Both the position numbers and the translations under genes were made by a program. From an uncultured Clostridia bacterium (GTDB lineage: Bacteria; Bacillota; Clostridia; TANB77; CAG-508): a stretch of DNA of 51,803 nucleotides. Positions within the stretch are counted from its first letter, which is position 1. Each line of letters begins with the position of its first letter. The notes below the pieces were generated by a model. It saw nothing but the letters and a program-made list of their open reading frames with translations. It did no database searches and was not told the origin of the DNA. Below are positions 1 to 8,796 of this stretch, piece after piece. The stretch is from NCBI GenBank assembly GCA_948468225.1, contig CAOKHH010000009.1, forward strand, positions 1 to 51,803. The letters run 5' to 3'.

Positions 1-12
1 AAAATATACACT

Positions 13-1563
13 TTAAGAAACATACAGAAACAAACAGAAACGAAAAGCAAGAACATCTGGTTCAGGAATCCTTTTTGCAATTTGTGACCAAAGGTGAATC
101 TTAAGTCTGTCTATCTCACAATGTGGGTAACCAAGCCAAGAGCGGTTTGAGTTTTCCAATTCCTCCAAGGTTTTTACACCATAGAGCGAAGGTAAACTTT
201 TCTCATCGTAGGCGTATACACCATTAGAATCAACAAATGCGAAGGTAGGTATACCAAATATTGTATTACTAGAATGTACACAAATGTATTCACCTTCACG
301 AGTTATCACTCCATGGTTTATTCCGGAAGTGTCAACAATTTGCGAATGTGTGTCAAAAGTAATAACAAGTTTTTTAACATTGCCATCAAATGGCAATTCC
401 ACCTTAGAGTTTCTAAGGATGAGATTTTCTGGAATAGAGATTGAATCAAAGTGATTCCAATGAAGAGCACCATTATCAATTCCTTGTACATTTGGAGGGC
501 ATATAAATGCTCCCTTGCAGTAATTGTACTGATAATTTATACCCTTGAATATCGTTTGATCATTTTTGTCTGTGGAATACTCGCAGACCTCTTTCCAAAA
601 CTTGTTGCGTAAGGCTTTTAACCCTAAACTAAGATTTTTATTGCTATTCTCAACGAGGTTTTTGCACTCGCCGAGGGTTTTATGGCAATAATTAGATAAC
701 TCTACCGTTCCTACCTCAATATTGCGCTGAGATGCCGTTTTTCGAATCCACTCGATGTCTTCTAACAAAGCACCAGCTTCTTTCCTATGGCTTTCACGAA
801 CGGAATTTAATTGATTGTCATCGCTAAATTCCCACGTTTTGTACAAAAGATTGAAACTGGTTACAGAGTTAACCCTATCAGCAAGACCAGACATCAGTTC
901 ATGGATTTTTTCGGTTAGTACCCGAGTTTCCTCCACATAGTGAGCCTGTTTTAACGTTTTTGGCGTTTCCTTGCCGAGTTTAGTCAACTCATCAATTACT
1001 TCCTGAGCTTGCTTAAAATTGAACTCAAGCCCAGTAATATGCTTCTTTTCTGAGGCTTCTATGATTCCCTGAATGGTTTTAACACAAGAACGTTGCTTTT
1101 TAAGCAGTAATTCGAGTGTTTCAACATATTCTTCATCCGAAAAATCATTGTTAAGCGCCCTAGTAGCAAGTTCAGCAAACATGTCAAGAATATCGTCTTT
1201 TTGTTGATATTCTTCTTTTAGAAATGCTAAAACGGCTTGCCGCTTTTTCTCCATCTCGAGTTCATCAGAAGAGTCTGGTTGAGATGTAGCATTTTTACCC
1301 GAAGTGTGCTTTTTTGCATAATGCTCATAAACACTGCTAAAAACAGGATTACTTGCATCATAAGCTGCACGAGCTTTGGGGGTTCCAATCAAATCCCAAG
1401 CTTCAAGAATTTCCTGCGTTTTAGCATGGGCTGCTTGCTGTTCAGCCTTAGTAGCAAACTGAAAGTGATCAGAATGCCATTTGTGAATAAGCGCATGGTA
1501 AGCTTTTTTAATAGCTTTGGCTTTGGCGTTTCGGTCAACACCTAAAACTTCATAAGGATTCAT
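13..1563 (-). CDS. J-domain (DnaJ-like) protein with degenerate HPD motif, foreign-looking
   Basis: The protein is 516 residues. The start is the ATG at 1563, chosen because an AGGAGG-like site lies just upstream; an upstream in-frame ATG at 1581 lacks one. Residues 1-70 read as a J domain (NPYEVLGVDRNAKAKAIKKAYHALI..., ending in RAAYD), which normally stimulates an Hsp70 ATPase. The HPD tripeptide is HSD here (HKWHSDHF), so classical Hsp70 stimulation is doubtful. The middle is helical and charged, probably coiled coil; the last third is unrecognised. A VWA gene on the same strand lies about 90 bases upstream, so the two probably form one operon. Base and codon use are visibly richer in G+C than the rest of the window, and CGG occurs in frame twice (1242-1240 and 924-922), apparently as arginine. 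That is unlike the resident genes and suggests transfer. Function unknown. Confidence 0.75.
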   Translation of the reverse strand: MNPYEVLGVDRNAKAKAIKKAYHALIHKWHSDHFQFATKAEQQAAHAKTQEILEAWDLIGTPKARAAYDASNPVFSSVYEHYAKKHTSGKNATSQPDSSDELEMEKKRQAVLAFLKEEYQQKDDILDMFAELATRALNNDFSDEEYVETLELLLKKQRSCVKTIQGIIEASEKKHITGLEFNFKQAQEVIDELTKLGKETPKTLKQAHYVEETRVLTEKIHELMSGLADRVNSVTSFNLLYKTWEFSDDNQLNSVRESHRKEAGALLEDIEWIRKTASQRNIEVGTVELSNYCHKTLGECKNLVENSNKNLSLGLKALRNKFWKEVCEYSTDKNDQTIFKGINYQYNYCKGAFICPPNVQGIDNGALHWNHFDSISIPENLILRNSKVELPFDGNVKKLVITFDTHSQIVDTSGINHGVITREGEYICVHSSNTIFGIPTFAFVDSNGVYAYDEKSLPSLYGVKTLEELENSNRSWLGYPHCEIDRLKIHLWSQIAKRIPEPDVLAFRFCLFLYVS

Positions 1564-1655
1564 ATTATCCCTCCTGTCCAAAGCAAATGTTTTTCTTTAA
1601 CACTGCCCAAGCAAAGTTTGGAAGCTTTGCTTGGGTAGCATTCAGAAAACAAGTG

Positions 1656-2459
1656 CTATTTGCCGGTTAAGTAATGTGTTTCTCTGGCTTTAATAGCCTG
1701 AGGGTTTGCCGCATGAGCTTGGATTGCCTTTGCCCAATCCTTAGGAACTGCCCCATTTACACGAAGTCCGTCCAGTAAGTCTTCAATCGTTTGGAAAATT
1801 ATTTTTATTCCATCTCCGTAGCGATTAAAGTTTACAGCATTATTCGGATTTATTCCGAGTGATAAGGCATAGTCTTTAGCGGAATTGGGATAATCATCAT
1901 TGAAGAGCAAGAAAATGTGCTCACCGCAGTTAATTCTGCTTGTAATCAATTTCTGTACTTCTTCTTGTGAATGACAACTATCTCCATTTTTACCATCGGT
2001 TATAACCAAGTGTAAACGGTGGTTTGCGTCTGTTGGTTTGATTGGCGTGATTGCGCTAATCAAAGCATCATAGATGTTTGTTCCTCCAGGACAAGGCCAA
2101 GGAGAAATAGGTTTAAAATCCTTTGCATTAAGTTTGCCGAATTGCGGAAGAACTTCATCATCAAACAGTGTAAGAGACACAAGAGTTGTGTATGCTTTCA
2201 CTGCTTGCCTCTCAGCAAATCCGTTTATTTCCGACGAAATTGCTGAAGAAGTTCCATCCATGGAGCCACTACGATCAATAATAAGGTTTACACTAGCAGA
2301 ATTCCGTTTGATTGTTTCTGCTAAAGCCTTACTGTCAATTGAAGCGGCAAAGCCGTCGATTGCGTTTGCAATGTCGACTTCTGTGGGAACAGGTTTCTGC
2401 TGGCGCAATAGCGCTAATTTGGAGCCTGAACTCTTTTGATTCATCTGGTCGTTACTCAT
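1656..2459 (-). CDS. VWA-domain protein (TerY-like), foreign-looking
   Basis: The protein is 267 residues, starting at ATG 2459 behind AAGGAGG. A von Willebrand A domain begins near residue 56. The metal-ion-dependent adhesion site is visible as D62-R-S64-G-S66, followed by a threonine in PGGTNIYDAL and an aspartate in ITDGKNGD. This arrangement resembles cytosolic VWA proteins of the TerY type found in tellurite, chemical-stress and phage-defence clusters. There is no signal peptide or membrane segment. The partner is the downstream J-domain gene. Composition differs from the resident genes, and one in-frame CGG (2306-2304, residue 52) must be arginine for the protein to be full length. A four-base reading of it would hit a stop six codons later. 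Molecular role unknown. Confidence 0.8.
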   Translation of the reverse strand: MSNDQMNQKSSGSKLALLRQQKPVPTEVDIANAIDGFAASIDSKALAETIKRNSASVNLIIDRSGSMDGTSSAISSEINGFAERQAVKAYTTLVSLTLFDDEVLPQFGKLNAKDFKPISPWPCPGGTNIYDALISAITPIKPTDANHRLHLVITDGKNGDSCHSQEEVQKLITSRINCGEHIFLLFNDDYPNSAKDYALSLGINPNNAVNFNRYGDGIKIIFQTIEDLLDGLRVNGAVPKDWAKAIQAHAANPQAIKARETHYLTGK

Positions 2460-2644
2460 AGTGAATCCTCCTTATAAGGTTGATATTGAGATATAAATCT
2501 CTTCAAAAGTGAACGTATAAATATTATCATAGATTACATAAAAAGTCAACGATAGAGACTGTGTATCTAGGGAATACTTATTAAAAATTCTTCTTGCAAT
2601 TAAGTGAATAATATTATATATTATCTATATAAGAGGTGTTGTAA
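2460..2644. other. Intergenic junction between foreign-looking pair and resident genes
   Basis: This AT-rich spacer separates the divergent VWA gene and the cytidine deaminase gene. It must hold both promoters. Composition changes here from the richer left end to the AT-rich resident style, so it may be one edge of an acquired segment. I see no transposase remnant, tRNA or direct repeat marking an attachment site. Confidence 0.4.
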
Positions 2645-3043
2645 ATGGATATAGAAGAGATGATAAAACAAGCAAAGCAGGTTGCAAAAAACGCATGGAT
2701 ACCATATGCAGACTATATGGTTGGAACTGTTTTAGTTACTGCTAATGGAAAAGTATATACAGGTTGCAATATACAAAATAAAGGAATACAAGCAATATGT
2801 TCGGAAAGAGTTGCGTTTGCAAAAGCAATTTCAGATGGAGAAAGAGCTTTTAAATCAATTTTAATAATTGGGAAAAAAAGTAAAGATAAATTTTATAAAG
2901 AAACATTACCTTGTGGATATTGCAGAGAATTTATGAGTGAGTTTTGCAAACCAGATTTTGAAATATATACTTATGATGAAGAAAAGAACGAAGTAAAAAA
3001 ATATACATTACAAGAATTATTACCACATACGTTTGTGTTTTAG
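2645..3043 (+). CDS. cdd: Cytidine deaminase
   Basis: The protein is 132 residues, the usual length of the homotetrameric enzyme, which converts cytidine or deoxycytidine to uridine or deoxyuridine in pyrimidine salvage. The zinc site is visible: CSER (Cys plus catalytic Glu, normally CAER) near residue 53, and PCGYC near residue 90. The usual substrate-binding NVEN motif is altered to CNIQNKG, so substrate preference could differ. The start has a GAGGTG ribosome site a few bases upstream. The next gene, a phosphoesterase, follows after about 20 bases with its own GGGAGG site, suggesting cotranscription. Confidence 0.88.
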   Translation: MDIEEMIKQAKQVAKNAWIPYADYMVGTVLVTANGKVYTGCNIQNKGIQAICSERVAFAKAISDGERAFKSILIIGKKSKDKFYKETLPCGYCREFMSEFCKPDFEIYTYDEEKNEVKKYTLQELLPHTFVF

Positions 3044-3064
3044 TTTAAATGGGAGGTTTTAAAA

Positions 3065-3604
3065 ATGAAATTATTAGTTATATCTGACATACATGGTTCA
3101 TTATATTATGCGAGAAAAATAGAGGAAATATATAAGAAAGAGAATCCAGATAAGTTAATATTATTAGGAGATCTATACTATCATGGACCAAGAAATCCAT
3201 TACCTGAGGAATATAATCCTTCAGGAGTTTGCCAAATTTTAAATAGTTTAAAAGAAAACATTATTGCAATAAAAGGTAACTGTGATGCAGAAGTTGATGA
3301 GATGATATCTGAATTTGAGTTACAAAACTCGGTAGAAATGAATATAGATGGAAAAAGATTTTTATTCACACATGGGCATAAAAATAACATAGATAATTTA
3401 CCAGAAGAGGAAATAGATGTACTTGTATATGGTCATTTTCATACAGGATTTATAAAAGAAAGAAATGGCGTAATTTGTGTTAATGCGGGATCTATAACAT
3501 TTCCTAAAGATAATACAAAAAATAGTTATTTAATAATAGAAAAGAATAATATAATTTTAAAAGATATCGAGGGAAATATTATAGATTCTAAGGAATTTAT
3601 ATAA
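3065..3604 (+). CDS. YfcE/MJ0936-family metallophosphoesterase
   Basis: The protein is 179 residues, close to the 184 of E. coli YfcE. Calcineurin-like phosphoesterase motifs occur in order: SDIHG (residues 7-11), LGDLYYHG (about 35), GNCDAE (about 75), FTHGH (about 103), GHFHTG (about 122) and NAGSI (about 140). These supply the two-metal centre of small phosphodiesterases of this family, which hydrolyse model phosphodiesters in vitro; the natural substrate is generally unknown. It follows the cytidine deaminase gene closely, and the next gene begins 36 bases later behind AAAGGAG. Cytosolic, with no membrane segment. Confidence 0.85.
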   Translation: MKLLVISDIHGSLYYARKIEEIYKKENPDKLILLGDLYYHGPRNPLPEEYNPSGVCQILNSLKENIIAIKGNCDAEVDEMISEFELQNSVEMNIDGKRFLFTHGHKNNIDNLPEEEIDVLVYGHFHTGFIKERNGVICVNAGSITFPKDNTKNSYLIIEKNNIILKDIEGNIIDSKEFI

Positions 3605-3640
3605 TATTTTATTTCTAAGCTAAAGATAAAGGAGATAAAA

Positions 3641-4760
3641 ATGGGATACAAAGGAGTAGAAATAACAAGCCAAGATGAATATATATATGATACTATACCA
3701 TATAATCCTGAGTTTGATATTGATGAATTAGTAGTAATACAAAATAAATTACAGGATTATACTTCAGGTAGAACAAATGAAGGAATAACATCAAAAGAAG
3801 CAGAGATATTCTTAGATTGGGTTACATTTAATGCAAGAAGTTATGCAACTAAAGATACGCCAGAATCTGCAATAACATCAAGTATGCTTGCAAAATGTGC
3901 ACCAACTCAATGTGTGAATTATGAATTGCTTAGTAAAATGGGATTAGATGTAAGAGCCTTTAATATGGGTGAGTGCATAGGTAGTATTCCAATGACTCAA
4001 GCTGATAGAGAAAAGGTTGAAAGCGGTTGGTTATCAAATGCACTAAGACATGCTGTATCTTTAGTAAAAATTCCAATAGTTGATAATAATAGAAACACAC
4101 AAGAGTATGAATTTTTATTAGATCCTACTTTTAGGCAATTTTGTTTAAAAGAAAAATGTAATAGTGATGTGTTTTATAATCAAGAATTATTAGATAAAGG
4201 ATATATTGCACCACATCCAGGATATTTTATGCAAGCAAATAATTTAATGCAATTAGGAGCATCAGAAGAGGTAGCTAGGAAAAGTGAAGGGCTAGGAAGA
4301 CTTATAGTATCTAGAGGGTATTTTTACTTGAATGAAGAAAATGCAAAGCTATATGGTGATGCATTTCAAAGAGCAAGTAGAAGAGTAGAGTTTCAAAGAT
4401 TACCAATACAAATGCGAGGAAGAGATTATATAGATAATTTTGAAAATACACGGAACCACACTTATGCCTGATAAAGATATGGCAGAATATGAAAAATTGC
4501 CAAGTGAAATACAAAAAAAGCAACAGAGTGTTTTTAGTAAAGTTATTTCATTTTTTAAAGATAAGTTTAGAAAACAACCACAGATGTTACCAGAAGGAAG
4601 GGGAGAACAAACAGCTAACAAAACTACAAGTTTAGATAGCGTGAAATTGAGTTCAGAAGAAATGGAACAATATAGAATTGGAGAGACACAAATATTAAGT
4701 CAGTATAATAGAGGCAATAAACAACAAGAAAATGATAATCAAAAAGGTAAAGAGCATTAA
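3641..4760 (+). CDS. Transglutaminase-like papain-fold protein, joined by +1 shift at CGG 4451
   Basis: A first frame runs from ATG 3641 (AAAGGAG upstream) to a TGA at 4469-4471. It contains an in-frame CGG at 4451. Moving one base forward there continues in an open frame to the TAA at 4758-4760, giving 372 residues with glycine 271 at the junction (FENT-G-TTLMPDKD). The first 270 residues carry a plausible Cys-His-Asp triad of the transglutaminase/papain type: a cysteine in APTQCVNYELL, a histidine in LRHAVSLVKI and an aspartate in LLDPTFRQF. The tail after the junction is hydrophilic and rich in Gln, Lys and Glu. There is no signal peptide, so it is probably cytosolic, possibly an effector or toxin-like enzyme. 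No close family is recognised. Without the shift the tail would be lost but the triad kept. Confidence 0.75.
4451..4454 (+). other. CGGA +1 frameshift / four-base codon site 1
   Basis: The upstream frame reads ACA-CGG-AAC and ends at TGA 4469-4471. Reading CGGA as one glycine step continues as ACC-ACA-CTT-ATG into the open tail that ends at 4760. The preceding codon is ACA, so re-pairing of the P-site tRNA on CAC would be poor. Confidence 0.75.
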
Positions 4761-4761
4761 A

Positions 4762-4793
4762 AAAACTCGAAAGTGTAAACTTTCGAGTTTTGA
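4762..4793. terminator. Bidirectional intrinsic terminator
   Basis: A perfect hairpin, AAAACTCGAAAGT / ACTTTCGAGTTTT around a GTAA loop, lies between the converging transglutaminase-like gene and rpsI. A-tracts and T-tracts on both sides allow it to end transcripts from either direction. Confidence 0.85.
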
Positions 4794-4798
4794 AATTT

Positions 4799-5215
4799 CT
4801 ATCTCTTGCTGAATTGTGGAGCTTTTCTTGCTTTTTTAAGTCCGTATTTTTTTCTTTCCTTCATTCTAGCATCTCTTGTTAAGTATCCGTTTGCTTTTAA
4901 TATTGGTCTGTATTCTCCATTTGCTTCAAGTAATGCTCTTGAAATACCATGTCTTATAGCACCTGCTTGACCGCTAATTCCACCACCAATTACTTTACAA
5001 ATAACATCATATTTATCTAATGTGTTAGAAGCAACTAAAGGTTGTTTTACTATAACTTTTAATGTTTCTACACCAAAATATTCATCTAAATCTTTTCCGT
5101 TAACAGTAATTTTTCCTGTACCATTAACTAATCTAACTCTAGCAATTGAACTTTTTCTTCTACCTGTTCCTAAGAATACTATATTTTCAGCTGATTTTTT
5201 TGCTGTTCTTGGCAT
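4799..5215 (-). CDS. rpsI: 30S ribosomal protein S9
   Basis: The protein is 138 residues and ends in the characteristic KAPQFSKR tail that reaches the P-site t[17 protein letters not shown] near residue 17 and [15 protein letters not shown] near residue 76 are typical S9 segments. The start at 5215 has a GAGAGGAGAG ribosome site. It lies 24 bases downstream of rplM, the conserved L13-S9 operon order. No in-frame CGG is present. Confidence 0.97.
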   Translation of the reverse strand: MPRTAKKSAENIVFLGTGRRKSSIARVRLVNGTGKITVNGKDLDEYFGVETLKVIVKQPLVASNTLDKYDVICKVIGGGISGQAGAIRHGISRALLEANGEYRPILKANGYLTRDARMKERKKYGLKKARKAPQFSKR

Positions 5216-5239
5216 TGTAAAATCTCTCCTCTCTTATAA

Positions 5240-5674
5240 TTAAAATTCCCAAACTTCTGGTTTTTGTGCTTGATTTTCATGTTCTGCACCTGCATAAACT
5301 CTTAATTTAGTAAGCATTTGTTTTCCTAAAGAGTTATGTGGTAACATGCCTTTTATAGCAAGCATCATAGCTTTTTCTGGATTATTATCCATCATTACTC
5401 TAGCAGTAGTTTCTTTCATACCACCAATATATCCTGAATGATGTCTATATACTTTTTGATCTAATTTTTTTCCTGTTAAAACAACATCTTTACAATTTAA
5501 TATAATTACATGGTCACCAGTGTCTATATTAGGTGTAAATGTTGGTTTATGTTTTCCTCTAAGCAATCTTGCAGCTTCTGTAGCAACTCTACCTAATGGT
5601 TTGTTTGCTGCATCAATTATATACCATTTTCTTTGTATATCACTTTTTTTTGCACTATATGTAGTATTATTCAT
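5240..5674 (-). CDS. rplM: 50S ribosomal protein L13
   Basis: The protein is 144 residues, starting at ATG 5674 ([11 protein letters not shown]) because GGAGGG lies just upstream; a longer in-frame extension to 5725 has no such site. Family features include [21 protein letters not shown] near the N-terminus, [18 protein letters not shown] in the middle and [13 protein letters not shown] near residue 108. It is the first gene of the rplM-rpsI operon. Confidence 0.97.
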   Translation of the reverse strand: MNNTTYSAKKSDIQRKWYIIDAANKPLGRVATEAARLLRGKHKPTFTPNIDTGDHVIILNCKDVVLTGKKLDQKVYRHHSGYIGGMKETTARVMMDNNPEKAMMLAIKGMLPHNSLGKQMLTKLRVYAGAEHENQAQKPEVWEF

Positions 5675-5725
5675 GGTAATAAATACCCTCCATTCATAAA
5701 ATAAAATATTAAAATATATGACCAT

Positions 5726-5768
5726 TTATATGAAACTACCGGGGAGAAGTTTCGTATAAAGTACATAT
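5726..5768 (-). promoter_or_regulatory. Stem-loop in the rplM leader (possible L13 leader)
   Basis: About 60 bases upstream of rplM, 5731-5753 can fold as GAAACT / AGTTTC around a C- and G-rich loop. Several Firmicutes have a structured L13 leader that controls this operon. I cannot confirm a match to that family by eye, so the assignment is tentative. Confidence 0.35.
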
Positions 5769-5869
5769 TTCCATAAAATACTATAATATTCTAATACAAA
5801 TTCATACAAAAGTCAACTATTATAGAAAATAATTTTTATAACATAAGGGAAATTAAAATATTGTATATT

Positions 5870-5893
5870 TGTAGGGGCGCATGATTGCGCCCA
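5870..5893. repeat. Dispersed GTAGGGGC repeat copy
   Basis: GTAGGGGCGC followed by a short loop and GCGCCC forms a small hairpin. It is the first of a family of similar copies in this window. It sits in the intergenic space between divergent rplM and the DUF1294 gene. Confidence 0.75.
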
Positions 5894-5960
5894 ATATATT
5901 GCTTTTTATCTATTATAATAGTAAAATAATAAATATAAAAAATATATAAGGAGAATGAAT

Positions 5961-6254
5961 ATGAATTATAAAGTAATACTAATTATTATAGGTTATATAC
6001 TAATTATAAATTTAGTAGGATTTTTAGCAATGTATATAGATAAAAATAGAGCTAAAAGAAATGAATGGAGAATAAAAGAGGGGACTTTACTTTCTATAGG
6101 ATTACTAGGCGGTGGAATTGGATCAATGATAGGAATGTATAAATTCAGACATAAGACAAAAAAATTAAAGTTCACAATAGGATTTCCAACAATTATAATT
6201 ACACAAATTGTATTGATAATATATTGCTTAATAGCCAATCCATTTCAAATGTAG
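5961..6254 (+). CDS. DUF1294 small membrane protein
   Basis: The protein is 97 residues. The ATG at 5961 is chosen because AAGGAG at 5948 is well spaced for it and too close to the ATG at 5955. Three hydrophobic segments are visible: about residues 4-25, 44-60 and 70-92. The pattern DKNRAKRNEWRIKE, LLGGGIGSMIGMYKFRHKTKK is typical of DUF1294 proteins, small integral membrane proteins of unknown function. It appears monocistronic. Confidence 0.85.
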   Translation: MNYKVILIIIGYILIINLVGFLAMYIDKNRAKRNEWRIKEGTLLSIGLLGGGIGSMIGMYKFRHKTKKLKFTIGFPTIIITQIVLIIYCLIANPFQM

Positions 6255-6409
6255 TAAAGAGTTAATAAATATGTTTGAAGCTACGAACAGATATACAGTA
6301 CACATAAATAATAAAAATAATAAATAAAAAGTTTGCATAAAAAAGTAACTAAATTTAATTGTTTATAACTTAAGAACACAAAAGTCAACAGATGAAGTTA
6401 TTAACAAAG

Positions 6410-6438
6410 TTATCCACAGTTTCCACAACTTATACACA
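6410..6438 (+). promoter_or_regulatory. DnaA-box cluster
   Basis: A perfect consensus box TTATCCACA at 6410-6418 is followed by GTTTCCACA at 6419-6427 and TTATACACA at 6430-6438, all in the same orientation. A weaker reverse match, TGTTTATAA, lies at about 6360. The region is very AT-rich. It could be an origin-like, DnaA-titration or DnaA-regulatory site. No dnaA or dnaN gene is nearby. Confidence 0.5.
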
Positions 6439-6581
6439 AAAATATAAATGTAAACAAATATTGGTTACATAACATATATAAATGTAATATTTTAGAAATT
6501 GGTTTGTAATGTTTTTGTAACAATCCGAAAATATTTGTAAAACAAATGCAAAAAATGTAATACATGTAGCATATAAATTCC

Positions 6582-6609
6582 TTGACTTTTAATGCTTATT
6601 TGATATAAT
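6582..6609 (+). promoter_or_regulatory. Promoter of glyS
   Basis: TTGACT (6582-6587), a 16-base spacer and TATAAT (6604-6609) form a good sigma-A-type promoter about 27 bases upstream of the start codon. Confidence 0.75.
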
Positions 6610-6636
6610 ATACACAATGTTTGGAGGGATTTTTTT

Positions 6637-8025
6637 ATGGAAGATATAACAATGGATAAAATAGTTTCTTTATGCAAGAATAGAGGATTTGTATATCCTG
6701 GTTCTGAAATATATGGAGGACTTGCAAATTCTTGGGATTACGGTCCATTAGGTGCAGAACTTAAAAAAAATATTAAAGATGCTTGGTGGAGAAAATTTAT
6801 AACAGAAAATAGATATAATGTAGGAATTGATGCTGCGATTATGATGAATCCAGAGGTTTGGGTTACAACAGGTCATGTTGGAGGATTTTCAGATCCACTA
6901 ATAGACTGCAAGGCTTGTAAAACTAGACATAGAGCAGATAAACTAATAGAAGAGTGGGGCTTTAAACAAGGAAAAGATATTTCAGGATTAGATGGATGGA
7001 CAAACGAACAATTAGTTGACTATATAAAAGAAAATAATATTGTTTGTCCTAATTGTGGTAAACAGGAATTTACTGAAATAAGAAAATTTAATTTAATGTT
7101 TAAAACATTTATGGGAGTTACAGAAGATGCAAAGTCTGAAGTGTATTTAAGACCAGAAACTGCGCAAGGAATGTTTGTAGATTTTAAAAATGTTTTAAGA
7201 ACAACAAGAAGAAAAATGCCAATGGGAATAGGTCAGATGGGTCGTTCTTTCAGAAATGAAATAACACCAGGAAATTTTATTTTTAGAACAAGAGAATTTG
7301 AGCAAATGGAACTTGAATTCTTCTGTAAACCAGGAACAGATTTAGAATGGTATGAATATTGGAAAAAATTCTGTAAAGATTGGTTAACTAATCTAGGAAT
7401 TAAAGAAGAAAATTTAAGATTAAGAGAACATTCAAAAGAAGAGTTATCTTTCTATAGTAAAGGAACAACAGATATAGAATTTTTATTCCCATTTGGATGG
7501 GGAGAATTATGGGGAATAGCAGATAGAACAGATTACGATTTATCAAGACATATGGAAGCATCTAAACAAGATTTAACATATTTGGATCCAGAAACGAATG
7601 AAAAATATGTGCCATACTGTGTAGAGCCAGCTGTTGGAGTAGACAGAATATTCTTAGCAATGATTTGTAATGCATACGAAGAACAAGAGATAGCTGAAGG
7701 AGATACTAGAACTGTTTTACATTTACATCCTGCACTTGCGCCATATAAAGTAGCAATACTTCCATTATCTAAAAAATTAAGTGAAAAAGCAGATGAAGTT
7801 TATGAGAAATTATCAAAGAAATTTATGTGTGATTATGATGAAGCAGGAAGTATAGGAAAAAGATATAGAAGAGAAGATGAAATTGGAACACCATATTGTA
7901 TAACAATAGATTTTGAAACAGAAAACGACGAAAGTGTAACAATAAGAGATAGAGATACAATGGAACAAATAAGAGTAAAAATAGATAATTTAGAAAATTG
8001 GATTGAAGAAAAAATAAAATTTTAA
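6637..8025 (+). CDS. glyS: Glycyl-tRNA synthetase, dimeric type
   Basis: The protein is 462 residues, the size of the single-chain homodimeric class II enzyme that attaches glycine to tRNA-Gly. Visible are the N-terminal [23 protein letters not shown], a zinc-like CKAC...CPNC pair (about 90-147), motif 2 around [13 protein letters not shown], and motif 3 around [13 protein letters not shown]. The C-terminal anticodon-binding domain begins near [10 protein letters not shown]. The start at 6637 has GGAGGG 10 bases upstream. There is no in-frame CGG. This enzyme charges the amino acid that the CGGN sites appear to encode. Confidence 0.96.
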   Translation: MEDITMDKIVSLCKNRGFVYPGSEIYGGLANSWDYGPLGAELKKNIKDAWWRKFITENRYNVGIDAAIMMNPEVWVTTGHVGGFSDPLIDCKACKTRHRADKLIEEWGFKQGKDISGLDGWTNEQLVDYIKENNIVCPNCGKQEFTEIRKFNLMFKTFMGVTEDAKSEVYLRPETAQGMFVDFKNVLRTTRRKMPMGIGQMGRSFRNEITPGNFIFRTREFEQMELEFFCKPGTDLEWYEYWKKFCKDWLTNLGIKEENLRLREHSKEELSFYSKGTTDIEFLFPFGWGELWGIADRTDYDLSRHMEASKQDLTYLDPETNEKYVPYCVEPAVGVDRIFLAMICNAYEEQEIAEGDTRTVLHLHPALAPYKVAILPLSKKLSEKADEVYEKLSKKFMCDYDEAGSIGKRYRREDEIGTPYCITIDFETENDESVTIRDRDTMEQIRVKIDNLENWIEEKIKF

Positions 8026-8040
8026 TAAAAAATAATTATA

Positions 8041-8206
8041 GGCAAATTATAATAATATTTTTTATTCCGTTCTCCAAGGCGTTTATGTAGGGAGCGACGC
8101 CCTCGTCGTTCCTAGCACTTAACAAACTTAAAGTGACACACTCTACTTGGTTTTAAGACATAATGACTCAGGGTCGAACTCATAAAAAATATTATTATAA
8201 TTTGCC
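8041..8206. mobile_element. 166-bp MITE-like element with perfect 25-bp inverted ends
   Basis: Positions 8041-8065 (GGCAAATTATAATAATATTT and five more bases) are the exact reverse complement of 8182-8206. Between them is a non-coding core that includes GTAGGGAGCGACGCC...GTCGTTCC, a variant of the dispersed repeat. No ORF is present. It lies between converging genes, so it could be a non-autonomous transposable element or a long hairpin also used for transcription termination. Confidence 0.65.
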
Positions 8207-8232
8207 TTATATATTAGTTTATAAAAATATTT

Positions 8233-8778
8233 TTAATTTTCATAATTTCTTGTTAACGTGTCTAATAGCTCTGGGTAAATTTGTGTTGCGTTTTCTTTCC
8301 AATTATCTGCAATTTTTTTTGCTTGCTCTCTAGAACCTGCAAAAGTAGTAATCTCAAATAAAGTCCTATTATTTTCAACGATTTTGCATTTAACACTATA
8401 ATCTGTTTCAGAGTGAGGAATGAAATCGGCACTAATAGATAATGAATTTTCTATTTCTTCTAAATTTTCTTTAAATTCATTGTCAACTCTAAATTTAGTA
8501 ATACCAGGAATTATATCTTTAACTAATTCTAATGTTTCTTTACCTTCATTAGTTATTTCGTAAACATTTTCATTAAATTCGTTAGTGTAATTTATAATAT
8601 ATTTGTTTTCCAATAAATCTAATAAAAATTGCTGGAAGTAAAAATAGTTCATATTATTTATACTTAGAACTAATTGTAGTAGGGCGTCATTAGATATAGG
8701 CTTGTTTATCTTATCTAAAATATATAAAATTAAAGCTTTATTTTCAGCCAAAATCTCATTATCCGAAGATAATTTCAT
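8233..8778 (-). CDS. DUF4364 family winged-helix-like protein
   Basis: The protein is 181 residues. The ATG at 8778 is chosen because AAGGAGG lies directly upstream of it. The first 80 residues look like a winged-helix domain (ENKALILYILDKINKPISND, then a recognition-type helix and ENKYI wing), followed by an alpha/beta domain with TDYSVKCKIVENNRTLFEITTFAGSREQAKKI. This matches the DUF4364 family of Clostridia, predicted regulators with unknown targets. It is monocistronic and converges on glyS. Confidence 0.8.
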   Translation of the reverse strand: MKLSSDNEILAENKALILYILDKINKPISNDALLQLVLSINNMNYFYFQQFLLDLLENKYIINYTNEFNENVYEITNEGKETLELVKDIIPGITKFRVDNEFKENLEEIENSLSISADFIPHSETDYSVKCKIVENNRTLFEITTFAGSREQAKKIADNWKENATQIYPELLDTLTRNYEN

Positions 8779-8796
8779 TTTGTTTTCCTCCTTCAA

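Larger units (their letters stand above)
6255..6636. other. Long AT-rich intergenic region before glycyl-tRNA synthetase
   Basis: About 380 bases without a gene. The centre holds DnaA-box-like sequences (separate entry) and the right end holds the glyS promoter. No T-box leader was seen: the conserved antiterminator GGTGG motif is absent. Confidence 0.6.

Noticed and set aside
1237..2439. Plus-strand ORFs opposite the J-domain and VWA genes
   Set aside because: They lie antisense to proteins with clear domains and show no family features.
6255..6480. Calling this the chromosomal origin
   Set aside because: Only three boxes and no dnaA, dnaN or rpmH nearby; reported as a box cluster only.
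6255..6636. T-box riboswitch before glyS
   Set aside because: No GGTGG antiterminator motif, specifier loop or terminator is visible; a plain promoter lies close to the start.
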